This document shows positions 51,005 through 58,422 of a DNA stretch of 64,000 nucleotides, piece after piece. Position numbers and translations under genes: made by a program. Every line of letters starts with the position of its first letter. Within the stretch, counting starts at the first letter, position 1. The stretch is from Pannonibacter sp051860505 (lineage in GTDB: Bacteria > Pseudomonadota > Alphaproteobacteria > Rhizobiales > Stappiaceae): positions 1 through 64,000 of the forward strand of contig NZ_JBHYDX010000001.1 in assembly GCF_051860505.1 (NCBI RefSeq), read 5' to 3'. The notes beneath the pieces are model-generated. The model saw only the letters and a program-made list of their open reading frames with translations, did no database searches and was not told where the DNA came from.

Positions 51005-52315
51005 ATGGTTGATCTGAGATCAGATTTCGTCGGCATCAAGTCGCCCAACCCGTTCTGGCTGGCCTCCGCGCCGCCGACCGACAAGGAATACAACGTCGTC
51101 CGCGCCTTCAAGGCAGGCTGGGGCGGTGTGGTCTGGAAGACCCTTGGCGAGGACCCGCATGTGGTCAACGTCAACGGCCCGCGCTATGGCGCGATCCACG
51201 GCAAGGACCGTCAGCTGATCGGCCTCAACAACATCGAGCTGATCACCGACCGTCCGCTCGAGGTGAACCTTCAGGAAATCAAGCGCGTCAAGCGCGACTG
51301 GAAGGACCGGGCGCTTGTCGTCTCGCTGATGGTTCCTTGCGAGGAAGCAAGCTGGGCCTCGATCCTGAAGCGCGTCGAGGAGACGGAAGCAGATGGTGTC
51401 GAGCTGAACTTCGGCTGCCCGCATGGCATGAGCGAGCGTGGCATGGGCGCGGCCGTTGGCCAGGTTCCGGAATATATCGAGATGGTCACCCGCTGGGTGA
51501 AGCAGTACACACGCATGCCGGTGATCGTGAAGCTGACGCCAAACATCACCGATGTCCGCAAGCCCGCCCAGGCGGCCAAGCGTGGCGGTGCGGACGCAGT
51601 CTCGCTGATCAACACGATCAACTCCATCGTCGGCGTTGACCTTGACCGGATGGCACCGACGCCGACCGTCGATGGCAAGGGCTCGCATGGTGGCTATTGC
51701 GGCCCGGCCGTGAAGCCGATTGCGCTCAACATGGTCGCCGAGATTGCCCGCGATCCGGCCACACGCGGCCTGCCGATTTCCGGCATCGGCGGCATCACCA
51801 CCTGGCGCGATGCGGCCGAGTTCATCGCCCTCGGCGCCGGCAACGTGCAGGTCTGCACCGCCGCCATGACCTATGGCTTCAAGATCGTCGAGGAGATGAT
51901 CGAAGGCCTGAAGGACTGGATGGGCGAGGCCGGCTACGAGCGCATTTCCGACTTTTCCGGCATGGCCGTGCCGAACGTGACCGACTGGCAGTATCTGAAC
52001 CTGAACTACATCGCCAAGGCGAAGATCGATCAGGATCTCTGCATCAAGTGCGGCCGCTGCCACATCGCCTGCGAGGACACCTCGCATCAGGCGATCACCA
52101 ACCTGGTGGACGGCGCACGCAAGTTCGAGGTCATTGACGAGGAATGCGTCGGCTGCAACCTCTGCGTTTCGGTCTGCCCGGTCGAGAACTGCATCACCAT
52201 GGAAGCGATGCCCGCCGGCAGCGTTGACCCGCGCACGGGCGAGACCGTCGAACCGGACTACGCCAACTGGACGAGCCACCCGAACAACCCCAACGCCCTG
52301 CAGGCGGCGGAGTAA
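51005..52315 (+). CDS. preA: NAD-dependent dihydropyrimidine dehydrogenase, PreA subunit
   Basis: The 436-residue subunit has an FMN-binding dihydroorotate-dehydrogenase-like barrel (about 1-310) with SPNPFWLASAPPT, the catalytic Cys in LNFGCPHGMSERGMG, and GISGIGGITTWRDAAEFI-like FMN residues. The C-terminal ferredoxin part has two [4Fe-4S] motifs, CIKCGRCHIAC and CVGCNLCVSVCP. It begins the reductive breakdown of pyrimidines. The later enzymes (hydantoinase, ureidopropionase) are not in the window. Confidence 0.95.
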   Translation: MVDLRSDFVGIKSPNPFWLASAPPTDKEYNVVRAFKAGWGGVVWKTLGEDPHVVNVNGPRYGAIHGKDRQLIGLNNIELITDRPLEVNLQEIKRVKRDWKDRALVVSLMVPCEEASWASILKRVEETEADGVELNFGCPHGMSERGMGAAVGQVPEYIEMVTRWVKQYTRMPVIVKLTPNITDVRKPAQAAKRGGADAVSLINTINSIVGVDLDRMAPTPTVDGKGSHGGYCGPAVKPIALNMVAEIARDPATRGLPISGIGGITTWRDAAEFIALGAGNVQVCTAAMTYGFKIVEEMIEGLKDWMGEAGYERISDFSGMAVPNVTDWQYLNLNYIAKAKIDQDLCIKCGRCHIACEDTSHQAITNLVDGARKFEVIDEECVGCNLCVSVCPVENCITMEAMPAGSVDPRTGETVEPDYANWTSHPNNPNALQAAE

Positions 52316-52393
52316 GCGGGTCAGCCAGACCGTTTAATGGGAAGGGTGCACCGGTTGTCGGTGCGCCCTTTAGGCTGCCGACAAACCTCTCGT

Positions 52394-52522
52394 CGTCATC
52401 CCGGACGCAGCGAAGTGGAGATCCGGGACCGGAGAGCCTGGGCTTTGCAGGCCATAACTGATCGAAATTTTGACGCCTCGACTCTTCGGTCCCGGCTCTC
52501 GCGTTGCTCGGCCGGGATGACG
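52394..52522. repeat. REP-like inverted-repeat element
   Basis: CGTCATCCCGG (52394-52404) is repeated in reverse complement as CCGGGATGACG (52512-52522), with further CCGGGACC/GGTCCCGG-type pairing inside. The CGTCATCCCGGA...GCGAAG...GGGACC pattern is a common alphaproteobacterial intergenic repeat. It lies between preA and the convergent GGDEF-EAL gene; the rest of the 272-base gap holds no gene. Confidence 0.7.
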
Positions 52523-52587
52523 CCGCTGGCCCGGTTTTTTGAGCTCGGCAAATGCTCCGCGTCAGCAAAGCCCAGTTTCTGCGCCAA

Positions 52588-54891
52588 TCAGCCTGCCAGT
52601 GCGCCCGAGGAACCTGCCGAAACTTCGGGCCCGGCATGCTGTCCGGTCCGCAGGCGAATGAATCCCTCGCTCGCAAGGTCCAGCAGCGGCTTGGGTCGGC
52701 TGAACAGATAGCCCTGCAGCATCTGGCAACCGGCGCTCGCCAGCATCACTTTCTGTTCTTCGGTTTCCACCCCCTCGGCAACGACGGACATGTCCAGGGT
52801 GCAGGCGAGGTCAACCAGCGAACCGATGATCGCCTGTGCCTTGGGGTCAGTGCCGAGGCGTGCAACGAAGCTGCGGTCGATCTTCAGGATGTGGAAGCGA
52901 TACTGATGCAGGTAGCTGAGGCTTGAGTAGCCCGTGCCGAAATCATCGATGGCGATCCCGACCCCAAGCCGTGACAGCCGGCTGATTGCATCGTCGATGA
53001 CGCCGGACCGGTCCATCATGACGGTCTCGGTCACTTCCAGCGTCAGGCGGGAGGGAGGCAGCCCGGTTTCCGCCAGCAGGGCCTCGATCTGCTGCGGCAG
53101 CGTGCCGGAACCAACCTGCGTGGCGCAGACATTGATTGAAACGCCGATATCGTCCCAGGTACTGGCATCGCGGATCGCACGCTGCAGGACCCAGCTGCCG
53201 ATCATATTGATGAGGCCGGTTTCCTCTGCGACATCCAGAAAGGCTCCCGGTGGCAGCAGGCCCCTTTCGGGGTGATGCCAGCGCAGCAAGGCCTCCAGAT
53301 GGCGCACCTTGCCATTCCGTGCGTCAACGATGGGCTGATAGAACAGGTCGAACTCGTCCCGCTCCAGCGCTTGCCGCATCCCGTCGCGCAGCCGGCGGCG
53401 CTCCCGCATTTCTTCGTCCATAGCCCTGTCAAAAAGCTTGAACTGCCGCCGTCCCCCGGCGCGGCAACGCTGCAGGGCGACGTCCGCAGCCCGCAGCAGG
53501 GACGGCATCCGCGTGCCGTGATCAGGGCGCAGCGCCACGCCAATCGAGCAAGAAACCTCGATGGCGTGATCGTCCAGCATGGCTGTCCTGTTGAGGGCGG
53601 CCGTCAGTGCCTTCACGTCGTCCATCAGCGCATCGGATGATGCCCGTCCGCTCAGGATCAGCACAAACTCATCGCCACCCATCCGTCCGATGATGTCGGT
53701 TCCCCGGCATGTCCGCTGCATCACGGTGACAATATGCTGGATCAGGTGGTCGCCGACCACATGCCCGAAGGCATCGTTGATCTGGGTCAGGTCGTCAATA
53801 TCAAGGTAGATCACCCCCAGAGTTCCGGTGCTGGCGGGCGCCTTGTCCAGCAGTTCGTCCGCCGCAGCCAGAAAGAAATCCCGGCGCAAGAGCCCGGTCA
53901 GGCCATCATGCCGTGCGGCCTCGAGGACATCGCGCTTGCGCATCTCCAGTTCCCGGTAGGCTGCCGTATTCCGGCGCAGGATCAGAAGCGCGATCCCCAG
54001 AATGACGAAAAGCGCGATGGCAAGCACGGGGGCAGAGGCCAGAATGAGCTGTGACGCCCGCGCCATCGGATCCCAGGTCAGATAGGCGAGGGCGGCGCCA
54101 TCCTCATCCCGGATCGCGGTTCCGTTCATGCCGGCGGGAATGGTCTGTTCCAGGAACAGGTTTGTCAGCGACAGCGACGACAACATGTCGGACAGGGCCT
54201 GGGCATCGATCTGTTTGACGGCCAGAAGCACGAGCGGCGCGCCCCGGCGCATCGGAATGCCGCCAGGATCCGGGATGATCGCCATGGCGGTCACAATGGC
54301 GAGGCGTCCGCCGATCTGGACTTCCGTTACCGCAGATACATCGTTCATCTTGCCTGAAAAATATGTGTCGCCATTGCGGGCAGTCACAAGGCCCGTCACA
54401 TAGTTTTGCCGGATATCGCTGGTGAGCTTGGCAACTTGCGGAGACAGGATGGAGGCAAGAGCGAGTTCCGACGGTGCGCCTTCAGGATGGTACGAGAAGG
54501 CTTCGTTGAAGTCCCGGTCAAGGATGACGACCAGGTCATAGCCTTCGCGCACAGCCAGGCCACGGCCGAAGCGTGATCTCACCCACTCGGGGTCAAAGGC
54601 CGTGTCGGTGTTCGCATAGGCGGCGTTGGAGGCCGCATAGCGCTCGATCCGCTCGAGCAGTCGCAGCTTGTGGTTTTCATAGGCACGCTCGACCGAACTG
54701 GCTTCCCGTTTGGCCGACTCGCGCTCATAGATCAGGATGGCTGACAGGACAAAGATGAAGGCGGCAACGATTGCAGCGAACATGCCAACCAGCAGGACGA
54801 CAAACGAATAGTTGCCCAGTTTCGCTGGCTTGAGGTCCAGCGTTCTTGCCAGAGGCGAGGCGAGAACTTCTGTCTCTGTCGTGGTTTTCAT
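52588..54891 (-). CDS. Membrane GGDEF-EAL protein with CHASE4-like sensor
   Basis: The 767-residue protein is a c-di-GMP enzyme. TM helices lie at about 30-54 and 284-305, enclosing a periplasmic domain that looks like CHASE4 (ANTDTAFDPEWVRSRFG, GYDLVVILDRDFNEAF). The GGDEF domain is intact (MGGDEF at 404-409), with the inhibitory I-site RGTD (396-399) five residues before it. The EAL domain is also intact: LEALLRW (532-538), ETVMMD, IDDFGTGYSSLSYL and LKIDRSF. Both synthesis and breakdown of c-di-GMP look possible; which dominates cannot be told. No neighbouring target gene. Confidence 0.92.
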   Translation of the reverse strand: MKTTTETEVLASPLARTLDLKPAKLGNYSFVVLLVGMFAAIVAAFIFVLSAILIYERESAKREASSVERAYENHKLRLLERIERYAASNAAYANTDTAFDPEWVRSRFGRGLAVREGYDLVVILDRDFNEAFSYHPEGAPSELALASILSPQVAKLTSDIRQNYVTGLVTARNGDTYFSGKMNDVSAVTEVQIGGRLAIVTAMAIIPDPGGIPMRRGAPLVLLAVKQIDAQALSDMLSSLSLTNLFLEQTIPAGMNGTAIRDEDGAALAYLTWDPMARASQLILASAPVLAIALFVILGIALLILRRNTAAYRELEMRKRDVLEAARHDGLTGLLRRDFFLAAADELLDKAPASTGTLGVIYLDIDDLTQINDAFGHVVGDHLIQHIVTVMQRTCRGTDIIGRMGGDEFVLILSGRASSDALMDDVKALTAALNRTAMLDDHAIEVSCSIGVALRPDHGTRMPSLLRAADVALQRCRAGGRRQFKLFDRAMDEEMRERRRLRDGMRQALERDEFDLFYQPIVDARNGKVRHLEALLRWHHPERGLLPPGAFLDVAEETGLINMIGSWVLQRAIRDASTWDDIGVSINVCATQVGSGTLPQQIEALLAETGLPPSRLTLEVTETVMMDRSGVIDDAISRLSRLGVGIAIDDFGTGYSSLSYLHQYRFHILKIDRSFVARLGTDPKAQAIIGSLVDLACTLDMSVVAEGVETEEQKVMLASAGCQMLQGYLFSRPKPLLDLASEGFIRLRTGQHAGPEVSAGSSGALAG

Positions 54892-55025
54892 GCGGATCTG
54901 CGGGCTTTTCAGCTTCCGTTGGCGTTCTGATCAAGCCTCTCCGCTAAGGCTTAATTTTCTCTGGGTTTTTCCGGGCGTATTCGCTGTACCGAGCAAAGGT
55001 TGTGCTGAAACGACCCGTCGCACGC

Positions 55026-55053
55026 AAAAAGGGGCGCGAAAAATCCGCGCCCC
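55026..55053 (-). terminator. Rho-independent terminator of hpd
   Basis: On the minus strand GGGGCGCG (55053-55046) pairs with CGCGCCCC (55038-55031) and is followed by TTTTT (55030-55026). It sits 28 bases after the hpd stop. Perfect 8-bp stem and T run. Confidence 0.85.
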
Positions 55054-55080
55054 TCGTAAAACTTGCAATGCCGATCTTGC

Positions 55081-56193
55081 CTATTCGGCCGCGTCGACCT
55101 TGATCACGCCGCGGCGGATCTGGTCTTCCTCAATCGATTCGAACAGGGCGCGGAAGTTGCCCTCGCCGAAGCCTTCGTCGCCCTTGCGCTGGATGAACTC
55201 GAAGAAGATCGGGCCGATGACGGTCTTGGAGAAGATCTGCAGCAGGATCTTGGTCATGCCGCCGTCGATGACGCCTTCGCCATCGATCAGGATGCCGTGC
55301 TTCTTCATGCGGTCGAGCGGCTCGTCATGGCCGTTCACGCGGGCATGGGAGCGCTCGTAATAGGTCTCCGGCGGGCCCGGCATGAACTTCAGGCCGTTGT
55401 CGGCCAGCTTGTCCGTCGAGCCATAGATGTCATCCGTGCCGACGGCGATGTGCTGGATGCCTTCGCCCTTGTACTTGCGCAGATATTCCTCGATCTGGCT
55501 GGTGTCGTCCTTGGACTCGTTCAGCGGGATGCGGATCTTGCCGCAGGGCGAGGTGATGGCACGGCTGACCAGACCGGTGATACGGCCGTCGATGTCAAAG
55601 AAGTGGATCTGCTTGAAGCCGAACAGGTTGCGGTAGAAGTCCCACCACTTGTCCATGTTGCCGCGATAGACATTGTGGGTCAGGTGGTCGAGATAATAGA
55701 AGCCGACGCCTTCCGGCTTCGGGTTTGCGCCGTCCAGCCAGTCGAATTCGGCAGAATAGGCCGAGCCCTTGTCGCCATAGGTGTCGACGAAATACAGCAG
55801 CGAGCCGCCGATGCCGATGATGGCCGGCACGTCGAGTGCCTTGTCGTCGCCCTCATAAGGCGTCGCGCCCATCTTCACCGCATGGTCAAACGCCTTCTGC
55901 GCGTCGACAACGCGCCAGGCCATGCCCGGAGCGCAGGGGCCATGCGCCTCGACGAAACGCATGCCGAAGGAGCCCGGCTCGGCATTCAGCACATAGGTGA
56001 CGTCGCCCTGACGGTAGAGGGTGATGTTCTTGGTCTTGTGCTTGGCGACCGGAACATAGCCCATCTTGCGGAACAGCTCGTCCAGCTTTTCCGGTTCCGG
56101 GTGCGAGAATTCGACAAATTCGAATCCATCGGTGCCAGCTGGATTTGCGTCGCTGATCACAGCCGGGGGGGCGTCGTGCGGAAAGGGTCCCAT
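55081..56193 (-). CDS. hpd: 4-hydroxyphenylpyruvate dioxygenase
   Basis: This iron enzyme turns 4-hydroxyphenylpyruvate into homogentisate in tyrosine breakdown. The 370-residue product has two vicinal-oxygen-chelate halves, with the iron ligands His in YLDHLTHNV, His in GIQHIAVGTDDI and Glu in GPIFFEFIQRKGDEGFGEGNF. The start at 56193 has GGAGGAG 5 bases upstream; a longer frame to 56382 lies across the regulator's promoter. It is divergent from the Lrp gene. The next pathway genes (hmgA, fahA) are not in the window. Confidence 0.95.
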   Translation of the reverse strand: MGPFPHDAPPAVISDANPAGTDGFEFVEFSHPEPEKLDELFRKMGYVPVAKHKTKNITLYRQGDVTYVLNAEPGSFGMRFVEAHGPCAPGMAWRVVDAQKAFDHAVKMGATPYEGDDKALDVPAIIGIGGSLLYFVDTYGDKGSAYSAEFDWLDGANPKPEGVGFYYLDHLTHNVYRGNMDKWWDFYRNLFGFKQIHFFDIDGRITGLVSRAITSPCGKIRIPLNESKDDTSQIEEYLRKYKGEGIQHIAVGTDDIYGSTDKLADNGLKFMPGPPETYYERSHARVNGHDEPLDRMKKHGILIDGEGVIDGGMTKILLQIFSKTVIGPIFFEFIQRKGDEGFGEGNFRALFESIEEDQIRRGVIKVDAAE

Positions 56194-56234
56194 GGTGTCT
56201 CCTCCTCTGGACTTACACGTAGGTCCAGAGTGCG

Positions 56235-56262
56235 CTTTGCACCGCGCAAGGTGTGTGCAAAG
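56235..56262. promoter_or_regulatory. Inverted repeat in the hpd/lrp divergent region
   Basis: CTTTGCAC (56235-56242) and GTGCAAAG (56255-56262) form a perfect inverted repeat with 12 bases between, about 40 bases upstream of hpd. It is a good candidate site for the divergent Lrp/AsnC regulator. Confidence 0.5.
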
Positions 56263-56285
56263 AAGGTGACAGTCGGACGCGCTTC

Positions 56286-56298
56286 GCACATTATGTGC
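56286..56298. promoter_or_regulatory. Second palindrome in the hpd/lrp region
   Basis: GCACATTATGTGC (56286-56298) is a perfect palindrome of 5-base arms around TTA, 20 bases upstream of the Lrp gene start. It overlaps where that gene's promoter should lie, which fits autoregulation. Confidence 0.45.
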
Positions 56299-56318
56299 TT
56301 TAAACCTCGCTTTGGTGC

Positions 56319-56792
56319 ATGAATATGGAACTCGACAGCTTTGATCTGCGCCTTCTTGGTGCGCTGCAGGAGAATTCCGCACTGACCAACCAGCAACTCG
56401 GTGAGCGGATCGGCCTCTCGGCGAGCCAGGTGTCGCGCCGGCGGCAGTCTCTGGAAGGGGAGGGGATCATCCGCCGCTATCGGGCGGATCTGGCTACCGA
56501 GCGGCTTGGTTTCGCGGTCACCGCCTTTGTCGGTGTCACGCTGGGGGCGCATAGTCGCGAGAACGCCCGGCGCTTTCGTGCCATGGTGCAGGCCATGCCG
56601 GAGGTGCAGGAGGCGCATACGCTGACCGGCGATGTCGACTACATGCTGAAGATCGTCGTGCCGGACCTGAAGGCGCTGAGCCGGGTGATCAACGACGACC
56701 TGTTGCCGCATGAGGCGGTGCAACATGTGCGCTCGTCCATCGCCATGGACACGCTGAAGGATGACAACCAGCTGCCGCTTGGCAGCCGCTGA
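56319..56792 (+). CDS. Lrp/AsnC family transcriptional regulator
   Basis: The 157-residue protein has an AsnC helix-turn-helix (LDSFDLRLLGALQENSALTNQQLGERIGLSASQVSRRRQSLEGEGII) and a RAM ligand-binding domain (FVGVTLGAHSRENARRF, VQEAHTLTGDVDYMLKIVVPDLKAL). Paired with hpd it probably responds to tyrosine, phenylalanine or a breakdown product. A second in-frame ATG lies at 56325. Confidence 0.93.
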   Translation: MNMELDSFDLRLLGALQENSALTNQQLGERIGLSASQVSRRRQSLEGEGIIRRYRADLATERLGFAVTAFVGVTLGAHSRENARRFRAMVQAMPEVQEAHTLTGDVDYMLKIVVPDLKALSRVINDDLLPHEAVQHVRSSIAMDTLKDDNQLPLGSR

Positions 56793-56898
56793 GAGCCCTT
56801 CGCGGTTGCTGCATGACATTTCGGGCAGGTTGCTTGTATCCGGCGCTCCGCGCTCCCATGTCAGCGTCATCTGACCTGACCGCAGCCGGAGTGCCCCG

Positions 56899-57708
56899 AT
56901 GTTTGATGCCAAGTCGCTTCTCGACCAGTTCCTCGGTTCCGCACAGGGCCAGCTTGACCCCCGCAAGGGCGGTGCAGGTGGCTCCGGCGACCTGATGCAA
57001 AAGGGCAAGGATTTCCTGTCGTCCAACGCCGGCGGCCTGGCCGCTGGTGGCCTTGCGGGCATTCTTCTGGGCAGCAAGACCGGCCGCAAGATTGGCGGCA
57101 AGGCACTGACCTACGGCGGTCTCGCCCTGGTCGCAGGCCTCGCCTACAAGGCCTACAAGGACTATCAGGCCGGTCAGCAGCCCGGCAGTCAGGCCTCTGG
57201 CGCAAATGCTGGCCCAAACGCAGGCCCGAACGCTGGCCAGACGGGCGCATCGTCCGACATGGGCACCTCCGGTCCCTGGTCGCGCGCGCCGCTTGAACTG
57301 GAAGCCCCGCGTGGCACGGCCTTCGATCCCGAACGGGCACCGGGCGGCAGCCAGCAGGTGGCGGTGACCCTGCTTACCGCGATGATCGCGGCGGCCAAGG
57401 CGGATGGTCACATCGATGCCGATGAACAGCGCCGCATCTTCGGCAAGATGGATGAGGCCGGCCTCGACAACGAAGCCAAGGCGTTCCTGATGGACGAGCT
57501 GCGTGCGCCGTTGGACCTCGACAAGATCGTCGCCAGCGCCACCACGCCGGAAACCGCCGCCGAGATTTATGCCGCTTCGCGTCTCGCCATCGATCCCGAT
57601 CACCGCGCCGAGCACGCCTATCTCCAGATGCTGGCGGCCCGGCTCGATCTTGATCCGGCCCTGGTTGCCGAGATCGAGAATGCGGTGAAGGAAGCAGAAC
57701 TGGCCTGA
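56899..57708 (+). CDS. DUF533/TerB-like protein
   Basis: The 269-residue protein has an N-terminal Gly/Ala-rich part with a likely membrane helix (about 45-85; GGLAAGGLAGILLGSKTGRKIGGKALTYGGLALVAGLAYKAY), an Ala/Asn/Gly/Pro-rich linker (about 95-150, with repeated GANAGPNAGPNAG) and a TerB-like C-terminal domain (MIAAAKADGHIDADEQRRIFGKMDEAGLDNEA, and AASRLAIDPDHRAEHAYLQMLAARLDLDP). This is DUF533 (YebE-like). Function is unknown; no partner gene is nearby. Confidence 0.85.
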   Translation: MFDAKSLLDQFLGSAQGQLDPRKGGAGGSGDLMQKGKDFLSSNAGGLAAGGLAGILLGSKTGRKIGGKALTYGGLALVAGLAYKAYKDYQAGQQPGSQASGANAGPNAGPNAGQTGASSDMGTSGPWSRAPLELEAPRGTAFDPERAPGGSQQVAVTLLTAMIAAAKADGHIDADEQRRIFGKMDEAGLDNEAKAFLMDELRAPLDLDKIVASATTPETAAEIYAASRLAIDPDHRAEHAYLQMLAARLDLDPALVAEIENAVKEAELA

Positions 57709-57792
57709 CCGCTTTGGTCTGACCACCACTTTTTGCGGCGAAGGCTGGGCCACTCGGCTATCGGGTGGCTGCGGCCGCTGCCCGCTGCCACT

Positions 57793-57824
57793 CTCCTGTC
57801 CGGATCTTGCAGTCCAGACAGGAG
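57793..57824 (+). promoter_or_regulatory. Hairpin that would sequester the ribosome binding site of the DUF1203 gene
   Basis: CTCCTGTC (57793-57800) pairs with GACAGGAG (57817-57824); after one mismatch GGA (57802-57804) pairs with TCC (57813-57815). The 3' arm contains the AGGAG ribosome binding site, 6 bases before the ATG at 57831. In RNA this would hide the site and could control translation. Confidence 0.5.
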
Positions 57825-57830
57825 ACACAC

Positions 57831-58298
57831 ATGGCATTCCAGATCGAACCATTGGCCGCTGACAGCTTCAGACATCTTTTCTCGATGTCCGATACCGAAT
57901 TGGCTGCCCGCAATATCGACATCCACATCGCCGACAAGAAGCCGGGTTATCCCTGCCGTCTAGGGCTCCGTTTTGCCGAGGTCGGCGAGCGGCTGCTGCT
58001 CGTCAACTACGAGCATCTGCCGTATGACACGCCTTACCGGGCCTCACATGCGATCTATGTCTGCGCGGACGCCGAAAGCCTGCGCCCCGAGGTCTCGACG
58101 GTTCCGGAATCCCTGCGCGTGCCGGCCTTGTCCGTCCGCGCCTTCAACGCAGCGCACCGGATCGTCGATGCGAATGTGGTCAGCGGCAAGGACCTGACGG
58201 ACGAGATCGAACGCATGTTTGCCGATCCGCAGGTCGACTATCTGCATTTCCACTATGCGAGCCGGGGCTGTTATGCGGCGAGGGCTGTGCGCGCCTGA
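57831..58298 (+). CDS. DUF1203 family protein
   Basis: The 155-residue protein matches DUF1203: RNIDIHIADKKPGYPCRLGLRFAEVGERLLLVNYEHLPYDTPYRASHAIYV and HFHYASRGCYAARAVRA at the C-terminus. It is soluble, with no signal peptide. Function is unknown. The ATG at 57831 is preferred over 57765 because of the AGGAG just upstream. Confidence 0.85.
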   Translation: MAFQIEPLAADSFRHLFSMSDTELAARNIDIHIADKKPGYPCRLGLRFAEVGERLLLVNYEHLPYDTPYRASHAIYVCADAESLRPEVSTVPESLRVPALSVRAFNAAHRIVDANVVSGKDLTDEIERMFADPQVDYLHFHYASRGCYAARAVRA

Positions 58299-58328
58299 GG
58301 GCAGGGTTTCTTTGCCGTGACAAGAAAT

Positions 58329-58351
58329 GCAGGTCCGTTGTGCGGGCCTGC
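58329..58351 (+). terminator. Stem-loop after the DUF1203 gene
   Basis: GCAGGTCCG (58329-58337) pairs with CGGGCCTGC (58343-58351) with one G-U pair, around TTGTG. There is no T run (CGCCTTG follows), so termination by it alone is doubtful. Confidence 0.4.
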
Positions 58352-58422
58352 GCCTTGACCGCCGCCGCTGCCGGATGTCTCCTTGGTGAACGTGCAGACA
58401 ACACTGCACGGCTGGAGGCAGC

